Assembly (NCBI RefSeq): GCF_021608185.1
Contig: NZ_JAKIHN010000004.1
Location: forward strand, 1 to 64,000
Reading direction: 5' to 3'
DNA length: 64,000 bases
Source: Flavobacterium anseongense
GTDB taxonomy: Bacteria > Bacteroidota > Bacteroidia > Flavobacteriales > Flavobacteriaceae
The notes under the pieces are model-generated. The model saw only the letters and a list, made by a program, of their open reading frames with translations. It had not been told where the DNA came from and searched no databases. A program made the position numbers and the translations under genes. Every line of letters starts with the position of its first letter. The first letter of the stretch is position 1. Shown here one piece after another: positions 8,837-16,990 of the stretch.

Positions 8837-9744
8837 ATTTCCTTAACCGTATTAATTATTGTTCCAATTCCTTCCACTGTGGCTTCAATCACATCGCCAT
8901 CGTATAACCATTCTTGTGGATCTCTTCCTGCGCCAACTCCGGATGGCGTTCCGGTTGCAATAATATCACCGGGTTCCAAAGTGAACACTGTGCTTAAATC
9001 TTCAATCAAATCATTTATATTAAATAGCATGAATTTGGTATTTGAGTTTTGCTTTTCAATACCATTTACACTTAAAGACAAATTCAAATCATGAGGATTT
9101 TTGATTTCATCTTTGGTAACCAAAATAGGTCCCATTGGTGCAAACGTATCTTGTCCTTTGGAAACAATCCATTGGCCTTCACGACGACAATCACGCGCCG
9201 AAATATCATTGATAACGGTGTAACCAAAGACATAATCAATCGCATCAGCTTTTGGAACATATTTTCCTTTTTTACCAATAACGACAGCCAATTCAACTTC
9301 CCAGTCTAATTGCGAAGTCAGTTTGGTGTTTTTAATGATATCAGTATTTGTAGCCGTAACTGTTGTTGGTGGCTTCGAAAAGATGATTGGTTTTTGAGGA
9401 AGTTTACCTGTTGTATCTAGTGTTCGGGCGCTTTCGGCAACGTGTTCGGTGTAATTCAAACCAATTCCAATAATGTTTTTTCTTGGTTTCGGAATTGGAG
9501 CAAGGAAGATGACTTCGTCCATTTCATAGGCGATTTCTGCAAAGAATGCCGGTTCAGTATCGGCAATCATATCGTTGAGTTCTTCCACTAATTCAAATCC
9601 CATATCAATTAATTCCAACATAGTTGACGGCAATGGAAAATTGGATATTTCACCAAAATCTTCCATATCGATAATTTGATTGTTGTGTATAAATCCGAGA
9701 CGTGGTTCGTAGTTTTCTTTTATTGTATATGTTAGTAGTTTCAT
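8833..9744 (-). CDS. FAH-family hydrolase (probable maleylpyruvate/fumarylpyruvate-type hydrolase)
   Basis: A 303-residue fumarylacetoacetate hydrolase family enzyme that cleaves a C-C bond of a 1,3-diketo acid using a divalent metal. An N-terminal lid domain (about 1-85) precedes the catalytic domain with KNIIGIGLNYTEH, the metal-binding DWEVELAVVIG, the YTVINDISARD strand and the GDIIATGTPSGVG loop near the C-terminus. In this operon the logical substrate is the ring-cleavage product of the adjacent bicupin dioxygenase, giving pyruvate plus maleate or maleamate. A gene for a glutathione-dependent maleylpyruvate isomerase is absent, consistent with direct hydrolysis of the cis isomer. Exact substrate is inference. 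Confidence 0.85.
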   Translation of the reverse strand: MKLLTYTIKENYEPRLGFIHNNQIIDMEDFGEISNFPLPSTMLELIDMGFELVEELNDMIADTEPAFFAEIAYEMDEVIFLAPIPKPRKNIIGIGLNYTEHVAESARTLDTTGKLPQKPIIFSKPPTTVTATNTDIIKNTKLTSQLDWEVELAVVIGKKGKYVPKADAIDYVFGYTVINDISARDCRREGQWIVSKGQDTFAPMGPILVTKDEIKNPHDLNLSLSVNGIEKQNSNTKFMLFNINDLIEDLSTVFTLEPGDIIATGTPSGVGAGRDPQEWLYDGDVIEATVEGIGTIINTVKEI

Positions 9745-9751
9745 TTGTTTT

Positions 9752-9791
9752 AAGGTACTAAGGCTCTGAGGAGCTAAGGTTCTGAGGTTTT
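9752..9791. repeat. Degenerate 10-bp tandem repeat AGGTTCTGAG
   Basis: Four degenerate copies of a ten-base unit (AAGGTACT, AAGGCTCTGA, GGAGCTAAGG, TTCTGAGG) fill the gap between the dioxygenase stop and the FAH-family start. The same unit recurs at 31649-31742 in the threonine operon. Confidence 0.7.
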
Positions 9792-10905
9792 AGTTTGTTA
9801 TTGTTTGATGTCCGTTGTTCTCTGTAAATTCTTTCCCTTGATACAATCCCAGTTTTTCAATTACCGGTAAATCGTTGAACGAAAACAAACACGCATCTTC
9901 AGTATCCGAAGCATTGTGATGTTCATGCCAAGCCCAGGACGGAACGCAGAAAATATCTCTTTCTTTCCAGTCAAAACGCTTTCCGTTGATTATGGAATAG
10001 CCTTTCCCTTTTGCACATTGATAGACAAATGAACCAGTATGTTTGTGTGCTTTTCCTTTAAATCCGGCCGGTAATAATTGGATTGATGCACCCATGGTTT
10101 GCATTACGTGACCGCCAGTCATTGGGTTGGTGTATTTCATCAGGATTCCATCGAAAGGATTTGGTTGATTTACTTTTGCAGCTTCAAGCAAAGCCGGATA
10201 AACTTTTTTCCAGGAATATTTGAATAAAGGCGAATAGGGTTTGTCCCAAACCAAATCAGCCGGAACCAATCCGTTTCCGTCAAACGATAAGGGCAAATGA
10301 TTTACGGGTGAAATATGTGCCTGCTTACCATCGTAAACCGCATAATCATTAGCCTCTAAAGCATTCACTAACGGAATATCCAAACCATCCTGCCAGATAC
10401 AGGTTTTTCCGCCTTCTTCAACACCGTGTTCGTGCCAGGTTGAATTGGGTGTAATCACAAAATCATTGACTTCGAGCATTATTTTATTGCCATCCACGAC
10501 AGTGTAACCTTTGTCACCTTCCATGATAAAACGCAGAGCCGAAGCTTTGTGTCGATGTGCCGATGTACTTTCGCCCGGACGTGTTACTTGAATTCCGGTG
10601 TAGAGCCAACCAACTGCCGCTGAAACATCTTTTCTTTTGTCGTTTACCAAATACACAACTCTTCTTCCGGCTTGTTCCGGCGTAACCAATTCGGATGATT
10701 TTAAAACTAAGTCGCGTAAGCTTTCATATTTCCACAACATAGGAACCGATGAACTTCTTGGTTCCCATGGTTCGATATCGTTGGCAACGGTCCATAAGGC
10801 ACCGGCACCAAGCGTTTCTAACTCTTTATAATATGCTTGTAATTCGGGTGAATCCTGAACTCTTGCTCTTCCAATTTGGTCGTCTGAATAGCTATTTGTT
10901 TCCAT
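9790..10905 (-). CDS. Gentisate 1,2-dioxygenase-like bicupin ring-cleavage dioxygenase
   Basis: A 371-residue bicupin of the gentisate/salicylate/1-hydroxy-2-naphthoate dioxygenase group, which uses Fe(II) to open a ring next to the carboxylate. The first cupin has H117 and H119 in AHRHKASALRF, H158 and H160 in TWHEHG, and the WQDGLDIPLV strand, all typical of gentisate dioxygenases. The second cupin also has a complete His set, H287 and H289 in AHKHTGSF and H327 and H329 in WHEHHN. It starts one base after the nitrilase-family gene and is followed by the FAH-family hydrolase. Gentisate or 5-hydroxyanthranilate are the likely substrates. Confidence 0.87.
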   Translation of the reverse strand: METNSYSDDQIGRARVQDSPELQAYYKELETLGAGALWTVANDIEPWEPRSSSVPMLWKYESLRDLVLKSSELVTPEQAGRRVVYLVNDKRKDVSAAVGWLYTGIQVTRPGESTSAHRHKASALRFIMEGDKGYTVVDGNKIMLEVNDFVITPNSTWHEHGVEEGGKTCIWQDGLDIPLVNALEANDYAVYDGKQAHISPVNHLPLSFDGNGLVPADLVWDKPYSPLFKYSWKKVYPALLEAAKVNQPNPFDGILMKYTNPMTGGHVMQTMGASIQLLPAGFKGKAHKHTGSFVYQCAKGKGYSIINGKRFDWKERDIFCVPSWAWHEHHNASDTEDACLFSFNDLPVIEKLGLYQGKEFTENNGHQTITN

Positions 10906-10906
10906 G

Positions 10907-11887
10907 CTATTTTTTATTAAATTCTTCGTGATTATCTATAAACGTAATTTTTCTGGTTGGAGCTGTATTTACTCTTAAATCAAAAATATCAAAGCGGTTG
11001 TAATGCCCAAGAATGTCGTGCATTTGTTTTGGCTGAATGCATTTTTCCAAATCGATATCAGCGTAAACAACTCCCTCGTCGTCAATTAAAGGTTTTCCAA
11101 CGACAGCGCCATTTGGCCCAATGATACCGGAGAAAGCAGAGTTTTTTCGCGTAAGCAATTCATCCACATTTGGCACATCTTCTCGCAACGCATCCTTGAT
11201 TTCCTGTGAAATAGTAGAACACGAAACGATTGTAAACAATTTCCCTTCGAATGAATGTGCGGCCGCTCTGATCTTAATAGCTTCAGCCATATCGTAATCT
11301 GGTGGCGCAACGGGAAGCGAAATATAATTGGCAATGTGAATCAATTCGCCTTGCGATAACAAAGTGAAACGCGCTAATGTATTTGTGTTTTCGCCACAAG
11401 CTAATGTTCCTATTGGACCAATTTCGGTATTATATACTTTTAGAGAAGAGCCATCACCGCTTGTCCAGGTTAGTTTTTCTGCCCATGTTGGAACCAGTTT
11501 TCGGTGTTTGCCAATTAGTTTTCCGGTGTTGTCAATGATTAAATTGGTGTTGTAAATTTCGCCATAGCTATCGCCGCGTTCATTGATTCCGATAACGATA
11601 TGGCAATTGTGGTTTTTAGCTGCCTGAAATAAAGGCTGCATTAGGGCATCATCGACTTTTACAGCTGATTTATACAATTGTTCGTACCATTTGCTTCCCT
11701 GAACCGGCGTCATGATCCAATTCCAATATGGATAGCCAGTGACAAAAACTTCAGGAAAAGCAACCAAATTAGCTCCGTTTGCAGTGGCTTCTTTTACGAA
11801 TGAAATCGCTTTGTCAATCGTTTTTTCTACGTTAAGAAAAACGGGTGATGTTTGTACTGCTGCGGCTTTGAATTTTTTAAATTCCAT
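10907..11887 (-). CDS. Nitrilase-superfamily carbon-nitrogen hydrolase
   Basis: A 326-residue nitrilase-fold hydrolase with the catalytic triad visible: E46 in FPEVFVTGYP, K130 in KHRKLVPTWAEKL and C164 in ACGENTN. The ENTN-LARF-LLSQGE sequence after the cysteine belongs to the nitrilase branch that hydrolyses nitriles, though some relatives act on amides. It lies directly upstream of the ring-cleavage dioxygenase and is probably translated with it (one-base gap). Either it makes the aromatic acid from a nitrile, or it removes ammonia from an amide intermediate such as maleamate. The choice is not fixed by sequence. Confidence 0.85.
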   Translation of the reverse strand: MEFKKFKAAAVQTSPVFLNVEKTIDKAISFVKEATANGANLVAFPEVFVTGYPYWNWIMTPVQGSKWYEQLYKSAVKVDDALMQPLFQAAKNHNCHIVIGINERGDSYGEIYNTNLIIDNTGKLIGKHRKLVPTWAEKLTWTSGDGSSLKVYNTEIGPIGTLACGENTNTLARFTLLSQGELIHIANYISLPVAPPDYDMAEAIKIRAAAHSFEGKLFTIVSCSTISQEIKDALREDVPNVDELLTRKNSAFSGIIGPNGAVVGKPLIDDEGVVYADIDLEKCIQPKQMHDILGHYNRFDIFDLRVNTAPTRKITFIDNHEEFNKK

Positions 11888-11905
11888 AAATAATTACGAA
11901 TTATG

Positions 11906-11947
11906 ACCCGAGGCGCAGCCGAATTGTATGGAGCGCAGCGGAATAAA
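11906..11947 (+). repeat. 42-bp dispersed repeat, copy 1
   Basis: The sequence runs from ACCCGAGGCGCAGCCGAATT to CGCAGCGGAATAAA. Two inverted copies of the same length are at 22327-22368 and 37106-37147. It contains two GCG-AGC-GG-AT half repeats and fills the gap between the nitrilase-family and thioesterase genes. Confidence 0.8.
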
Positions 11948-12379
11948 TTATGAATTTTGAACTATATATTTTGAAATCTTTGCTTTCATTTCATCCTTGA
12001 AAGGTTCCGCTTTAATGTTGTTTCGGTCCTCTGCAATAGCAACGTTTACCAGAGTAACATCACCTTCTAAACAGGTTTTTCCTTGTTCGTCTTCAAAACG
12101 GAAGCCGCAGTTTACCGAAGCGCCACCGAGATTGATAACCCAAAGTTTCTTCGTCAGCGTTTCTCCTAAGCGTGCCGCTTTTTTGAATTGCACTTTTAAA
12201 TCTACTGTCGGAATTCCGTTCGTCTCGTGAATTTTTGAAAATGGTCTTTCTAACGCTTCTTCAAACCAATCTTCGACTAAGTCGTTTAGCATTTCCAGAA
12301 AACGCGGATAAAACACTATGCCGGCATAATCAACATGTTTGAAACGTATTTTTTCCTGTTTTGTAAAATAGTTGTTCAT
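11948..12379 (-). CDS. 4-hydroxybenzoyl-CoA thioesterase-like hotdog thioesterase
   Basis: A 143-residue hotdog-fold protein. The segment FKHVDYAGIVFYPRFLE carries D17, the position of the catalytic aspartate of the Pseudomonas 4-hydroxybenzoyl-CoA thioesterase, which has the same numbering. In this operon it would release a hydroxylated aryl acid (gentisate or 5-hydroxyanthranilate) from its CoA ester after the hydroxylase step and before ring cleavage. Located between the CoA ligase and nitrilase-family genes, with a dispersed repeat on each side. Confidence 0.88.
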   Translation of the reverse strand: MNNYFTKQEKIRFKHVDYAGIVFYPRFLEMLNDLVEDWFEEALERPFSKIHETNGIPTVDLKVQFKKAARLGETLTKKLWVINLGGASVNCGFRFEDEQGKTCLEGDVTLVNVAIAEDRNNIKAEPFKDEMKAKISKYIVQNS

Positions 12380-12392
12380 TTATCTTTTTTTT

Positions 12393-12499
12393 TAGCCCCG
12401 ATAGCAGTGGAAATCCTTTTTACTGTTTTGTACTTCGACAAGCTCAGTATGACAAAACAGTAAAAAGATTGCAACGGATAGCGGGAAATAGCTCCTAAA
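12393..12499 (+). repeat. Dispersed repeat TAGCCCCGAT family, copy C
   Basis: TAGCCCCGATAGCAGTGG, AAATCCTTTTT, palindrome ACTGTTTTGT...ACAAAACAGT, GATTGCAACGG, ATAGCGGGAAATAGCTCCTAAA. The left arm and the reversed right arm align closely, showing the hairpin design. An extra CTTCGACAGGCTCAGTTTGA motif follows at 12500-12520. The whole lies inside the catabolic operon, between the CoA ligase and thioesterase genes. Confidence 0.8.
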
Positions 12500-12575
12500 C
12501 TTCGACAGGCTCAGTTTGACAATTTAAATTTTATCTATTAAAGCTTTCTTCAAAAGTACAAAAATACTTTCGGTA

Positions 12576-14159
12576 TTATTTGAGTTTAAATCGTTGTATT
12601 TTTCCGGTTTCGGTTTTGGGCAATGTTTCAGTAAAATAAATTACTCTCGGATATTTATATGGTGCAGCTACTTCCTTGAACCAGTGTTGAATATGGTTTC
12701 TCATATTATCTGTAGCTTTACTTTTTTCTTTAAGTACAATATGTGCACAAACCAACATTCCACGTTCTTCATCGGGCAGACCAACTACAGCACATTCCAG
12801 GATATCTTCGTGAGTTAAAAGTACGCTTTCTACTTCAATAGCAGCTATGTTATAGCCCGAAGAAATGATCATGTCATCGCCACGAGCTACAAACCAAAAA
12901 TAGCCATCTTCATCCTGACGGAAAATATCTCCGGTAATATTCCAACCGTTTTCGACGTATTGTTTTTGCTTTTCAATTCGGTTTAAATATTTGCAGCCAG
13001 TGATGCCACGAACAACCAATCTTCCCGGTTCATTCCTTGGTAATTCATTTCCGTTGGCATCTATAATTTTTGCTTCATAGCCAGTAATAGCAAGTCCGGT
13101 TGCCCCTGGTTTCATGTTTTCGGTGTTAGATGAAATGAAAATGTGGAGCATTTCGGTAGCACCGATTCCGTCAATTATTTTTAATCTGGTGGCATCGTAC
13201 CAATCCTGCCAAACCTTTAACGGTAGCGTTTCTCCGGCAGAGACACATTTGCGTAAGCTTGAAATATTGAATTCTTTTACTTTAGAAGTGATGACACGCC
13301 AAGCGGTTGGTGCGGTAAAGCAAATGGTGATTTTATGTTCCTGAATGGCTTGTAAAAGCATTTCCGGTGTTGGCTTTTCTATCAGGAAAGTAGATGCTCC
13401 AAAATACATCGGAAATAAAACCAAGCCGCCTAAACCGAAAGTAAATCCTAATGGCGGACTTCCGGTAAAAATATCGTTTTCTGTTGGTTGTAATGAATAG
13501 GGTGGAAATGCCTCGCAAATATTTAAAATGTCTTTGTGATAATGCGAGGTCATTTTTGGCAAACCAGTTGTTCCCGAAGTAAAGCCAATCAAGGCAATGC
13601 TATCGGATTTTGAGTGAAAATTAGAGAAAGTCTTTGGTTTGGATGCCATCAAATTTTCCAGTTCGTCATAAAAGCAAGTACTTTTTAGGAAATCGGATTT
13701 GACTAAATTCATTTCATCCTGCAAAGTCTTATCGCACAAAGCGTGTGAGATTTCGGCGCAATCAATAATCGTTGTTAATTCTTTAGAACGAAGCAAAGGC
13801 ATAGTCGCAACGACAATTCCACCAGCTTTTAAAATAGCAAACCAACAGGCCACCATCATTGGGTTGTTAGCAGAGCGAATCAATACACGATTTCCGGAAA
13901 CCAAACCCAAATCATCCACTAAAACATGGGCAATCTGATTGGCTTTTTCGTATAAATCGCTGTATGTCCAAGTCATTTCAAATGTTCGGATGCAAGGATT
14001 ATTGCCTCGACCATCTTTGATGTGATTGTCTAATAATTTTTCCACACAATTCAGCATTTCCGGACGATTGAACTGAGGTAAATCCAGAAAAACATAATCA
14101 GGCTGCAAGTCTGGGTTTGGTAAATGTTCGTGAGCGAAATTGTCTGCGTAATGCTTCAT
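12576..14159 (-). CDS. Benzoate/2-aminobenzoate-CoA ligase family enzyme
   Basis: A 527-residue acyl-adenylate-forming ligase. The phosphate loop GFTSGTTGLPK, GIGATEMLHIF, the hinge region GDIFRQDEDGYFWFVARGDDMI and the C-terminal PKTETGKIQRFKLK with its catalytic lysine are all present. The overall look (PLLRSKEL, TAPTAWR) is that of benzoate- and 2-aminobenzoate-CoA ligases. The start MKHYADNFAHEH at 14159 is preferred; nine extra codons upstream are encoded by an AATTTGGAAT-type repeat. It would activate the aromatic acid as the CoA ester for the adjacent hydroxylase. Substrate (salicylate, anthranilate or other) is inference. Confidence 0.88.
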   Translation of the reverse strand: MKHYADNFAHEHLPNPDLQPDYVFLDLPQFNRPEMLNCVEKLLDNHIKDGRGNNPCIRTFEMTWTYSDLYEKANQIAHVLVDDLGLVSGNRVLIRSANNPMMVACWFAILKAGGIVVATMPLLRSKELTTIIDCAEISHALCDKTLQDEMNLVKSDFLKSTCFYDELENLMASKPKTFSNFHSKSDSIALIGFTSGTTGLPKMTSHYHKDILNICEAFPPYSLQPTENDIFTGSPPLGFTFGLGGLVLFPMYFGASTFLIEKPTPEMLLQAIQEHKITICFTAPTAWRVITSKVKEFNISSLRKCVSAGETLPLKVWQDWYDATRLKIIDGIGATEMLHIFISSNTENMKPGATGLAITGYEAKIIDANGNELPRNEPGRLVVRGITGCKYLNRIEKQKQYVENGWNITGDIFRQDEDGYFWFVARGDDMIISSGYNIAAIEVESVLLTHEDILECAVVGLPDEERGMLVCAHIVLKEKSKATDNMRNHIQHWFKEVAAPYKYPRVIYFTETLPKTETGKIQRFKLK

Positions 14160-14164
14160 TATAA

Positions 14165-14222
14165 AATTCCAATATTTAAATTCCAAATCCCAATTAATAT
14201 CTGTTTTGGAATTTGGGATTTG
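14165..14222. repeat. AAATTCCAAAT-type repeat with 10-bp inverted arms
   Basis: Repeated AAATTCCAA units plus perfect inverted arms CAAATCCCAA (14184-14193) and TTGGGATTTG (14213-14222). The same AAATTCCAA units recur at 34194-34245 upstream of thrA. It fills the spacer between the hydroxylase stop and the CoA ligase start. Confidence 0.65.
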
Positions 14223-14233
14223 TTTTTCGTTAT

Positions 14234-16534
14234 TTAATCTTTTTTATTGCTCTTTGGTTTCAATGCTATTTTCATGCTTTCCGTTTGCTTTCTTTCGGCT
14301 GCTTTTAACGGATACAAATGAGAACTTCCCATTTTGTATTGATTTGGAATATCATCTGTTTGAAATTGTTCGTAGGCCTGAGCATTTCGAACAAAGTTTG
14401 CATCGGCCAATAATGGTCGGCCAAGTGCCACCAAATCGGCTCTTCCGTTAAGAATGATGGTATTGATTTGATCAATGTCCTGAATGTAACCCGTTGTAAT
14501 AGTTGGAATATGAACTATATTTCGAACCAAATCGGAGAACGGTGTTTGCCACATTCTTCCTGTTTGTGGTTTCTGATTTGCTACCGTATTTCCGGTTGAA
14601 ACATTTATGATATCGGCACCGGCATTTTTGAATGCGTTTGCGATTGTCAAAACATCTTCTTCTGAAATGCCGTTTTCTGCCCAATCAGTTGCAGATATTC
14701 TAACGGACATTGGTTTTTCTTTTGGAAAGGCATTTCGCATTTCGCTAAAAACAAGTAGCGGAAATTTTAATCGGTTTTCGATGCTTCCGCCAAATTCATC
14801 CGTTCTTACATTCGTCAAAGGCGATAGGAAAGAGGCTAACAAAAATCCGTGATGTGCTTGTAATTCTATCATGTCAAAACCGGCTTCGTCAGCATTTTTT
14901 GTTGCCTGAACAAATTGGGAAGTAACCAAATCCATGTCTGCTGAAGTCATTTCTTTTGGCACCGAATAATTTTCGTCAAATGCTATTGGTGATACTGAGA
15001 TTAATTCCCATGGATTTTTAATTGGTTCGGTTTCCCATGGTTTTTTAGCGGCACCTTTTCGACCTGAATGACCAAGCTGAATCCCGATTTTTGTTTGGGT
15101 ATTTTTATGGATAAAATCTATAATTGATTTCCACTTAAGTAATTGTTCTTGAGTGTATATTCCTGTACAACCTAAAGTAATACGTCCCGTTTCTGAGACA
15201 GCAGTCATTTCGGCAATAATCAATCCGACACCGCCTGTTGCCCGACTTCCATAATGCACCAAATGCCAATCGTCTACCAATCCGTTTTCGGCAGTATATT
15301 GTCCCATTGGTGACATTACAATTCGGTTGGGCAATTCTAAATTTCTTAGTTTGAATTTGGTAAAAGCCGGAGGCAAAATTTGATTATTGCCATTGCTATT
15401 GAAATTGTCATTGAATTCGGCAAGTACTTTATCTGTAAATGATTTATCTCGTAAGCGAAGGTTTTCATAAGTGACTTTCTTCGCTCTTGTCATGCATCCG
15501 AAAGCAAACTGATAAAATGGATGCTGATTGTTTCTGTCCATATTTTCAAACCAGTCTAATGAAACCAGAGCGGCGTGCTGAATCATTTCGACTGTATTTC
15601 TTCGGGTTTTGTCATACTGTTCAAAAGCATCTTGTACATTGGTTGGATTGGCAATTACAGCATCTGACAAACCAATAGCAGAATCCATAGCCAATTTAGT
15701 TCCCGAACCGATGGAGTAGTGCGCTGTAGCTTTGGCATCGCCAAGCAGCACGATGTTGTTGTGATACCATTTTTCGTTGGTAACATGCGGAAACTGGCGC
15801 CAATGTGATTTGTTTGTAATTAAGCCGTGACCGTCTAATTCTTGCTTGAATATTTCAGATATTTTGGCAATAGTATCTTCTTCATTAGTAACTTCAAATC
15901 CAAGCTTTTGCCAGGTTTCATCGCTACATTCAAAAATCCATGTACTCATTCCAGGTTGGTATTGATAAGTATGAGCAACTATAGTTCCGTGTGGCGTTGT
16001 TCTAAAGAAATAGGTAAAAGCATCTAAAGGTTTGGTTGATCCAAGCCAGACGAAGCGGTTTTTCTTTAATGAAATTTTGGTTCCGAAGTCATTGGCAAAT
16101 TGCGTTCGGATTGCGCTTCCAATTCCGTCGCAAGCCACAATTATATCAGCAGCTTTGAATTGAGTTATGTCTTCTATGTTTTGCTCGAAGTGAAGATTTA
16201 CACCTTCTTCGGTGCATCGTTGTTGTAATAATTGCAGTAGTTTTTTTCGGGAACAACCACAGAATCCGTTTCCGGCGATGCTTACGGTTTGACCGTCTCG
16301 GGCAATGATGATGTCATCCCAATAAGCAAAATTGCTCCTGATTAACTCATAGGATTTTAAATCTCTGGAAAGGAATTCGCCTAGAGTTTCATCCGAAAAT
16401 ACGACTCCAAATCCGAAACTATCATCGGCTTTGTTGCGTTCGTAAACATCAATTTGGCAATCGGGCATTGCTTTTTTGGTTAGTATCGAAAAGTATAATC
16501 CGCCAGGACCGCCACCTATTACTGATATCTTCAT
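14234..16534 (-). CDS. Fused FAD aryl-CoA 5-hydroxylase / OYE-family reductase
   Basis: A 766-residue two-domain flavoprotein. Residues 1-385 form an FAD monooxygenase: GGGPGG at 7-12, DG at 136-137, and GDAKATAHYSIGSG at 265-278. From about 388 on is an old-yellow-enzyme reductase (LPNRIVMSPMGQYTAENG, HYGSRATGGVGL, GIQLGHSGRKG, the ELQAHHGFLLASFLSP histidine pair, RTDEFGGSIENR). This architecture is known from 2-aminobenzoyl-CoA monooxygenase/reductase of Azoarcus evansii and from proteins named bifunctional salicylyl-CoA 5-hydroxylase/oxidoreductase. It would hydroxylate the ring at C5 of the CoA ester. It is unclear whether the reductase half acts on the ring. One base separates it from the SRPBCC gene. 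Confidence 0.9.
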   Translation of the reverse strand: MKISVIGGGPGGLYFSILTKKAMPDCQIDVYERNKADDSFGFGVVFSDETLGEFLSRDLKSYELIRSNFAYWDDIIIARDGQTVSIAGNGFCGCSRKKLLQLLQQRCTEEGVNLHFEQNIEDITQFKAADIIVACDGIGSAIRTQFANDFGTKISLKKNRFVWLGSTKPLDAFTYFFRTTPHGTIVAHTYQYQPGMSTWIFECSDETWQKLGFEVTNEEDTIAKISEIFKQELDGHGLITNKSHWRQFPHVTNEKWYHNNIVLLGDAKATAHYSIGSGTKLAMDSAIGLSDAVIANPTNVQDAFEQYDKTRRNTVEMIQHAALVSLDWFENMDRNNQHPFYQFAFGCMTRAKKVTYENLRLRDKSFTDKVLAEFNDNFNSNGNNQILPPAFTKFKLRNLELPNRIVMSPMGQYTAENGLVDDWHLVHYGSRATGGVGLIIAEMTAVSETGRITLGCTGIYTQEQLLKWKSIIDFIHKNTQTKIGIQLGHSGRKGAAKKPWETEPIKNPWELISVSPIAFDENYSVPKEMTSADMDLVTSQFVQATKNADEAGFDMIELQAHHGFLLASFLSPLTNVRTDEFGGSIENRLKFPLLVFSEMRNAFPKEKPMSVRISATDWAENGISEEDVLTIANAFKNAGADIINVSTGNTVANQKPQTGRMWQTPFSDLVRNIVHIPTITTGYIQDIDQINTIILNGRADLVALGRPLLADANFVRNAQAYEQFQTDDIPNQYKMGSSHLYPLKAAERKQTESMKIALKPKSNKKD

Positions 16535-16535
16535 A

Positions 16536-16988
16536 TTATTTTTTCATAAAATCAAAAGAACCTTTTCTGAGATTGATTCCGAATTCGAGATAGGCTTTTA
16601 AACAAGCCAGGAAATTGGACCAGCCGAATGAATTTCCTGAAAGCCATTTGAGTCCGGCTTCATTGTTTTCCATACTTTTTTCAGATATTTTTACCAAAGT
16701 AAAATTGTTGTCAACGGTGGAAAGCTTTATTTCGACCAAAAGATTTTCACCGCTGTTCTCCCAGTAATACGAAATCAAATTTGGCTCAGCTTTGACAATC
16801 TTTACAGGAACTTCAATGTCAAATTCGGGAAATTTCCAAATTAGCTCTTTGCCTTCTTCCATTCTTCCGGTGCTTTGTGAAATGAAATAATGGCACATTT
16901 TTTCCGGATTTACAATCGCTTCAAAGACCTCGTTTATTGGTTTTGAAATTTGCATTGCCACATTTATTTCTAAAACGTCTGGTTTCAT
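16536..16988 (-). CDS. SRPBCC (START/AHSA1-like) domain protein
   Basis: A 150-residue protein with the SRPBCC fold signatures: an N-terminal beta strand and INEVFEAIVNPEKMCHYF helices, the GRMEEGKELIWKF region, and a C-terminal helix GWSNFLACLKAYLEFG. The fold makes a hydrophobic pocket for aromatic or lipid ligands. It lies two bases from the flavin reductase and one base from the hydroxylase, so it is co-translated and may bind or act on a pathway intermediate. No catalytic function can be assigned. Confidence 0.78.
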   Translation of the reverse strand: MKPDVLEINVAMQISKPINEVFEAIVNPEKMCHYFISQSTGRMEEGKELIWKFPEFDIEVPVKIVKAEPNLISYYWENSGENLLVEIKLSTVDNNFTLVKISEKSMENNEAGLKWLSGNSFGWSNFLACLKAYLEFGINLRKGSFDFMKK

Positions 16989-16990
16989 AA

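Noticed and set aside
14184..14227. Rho-independent terminator in the catabolic operon
   Set aside because: The T run follows the stem on the plus strand only, while the genes are on the minus strand; it is better explained as a dispersed repeat.
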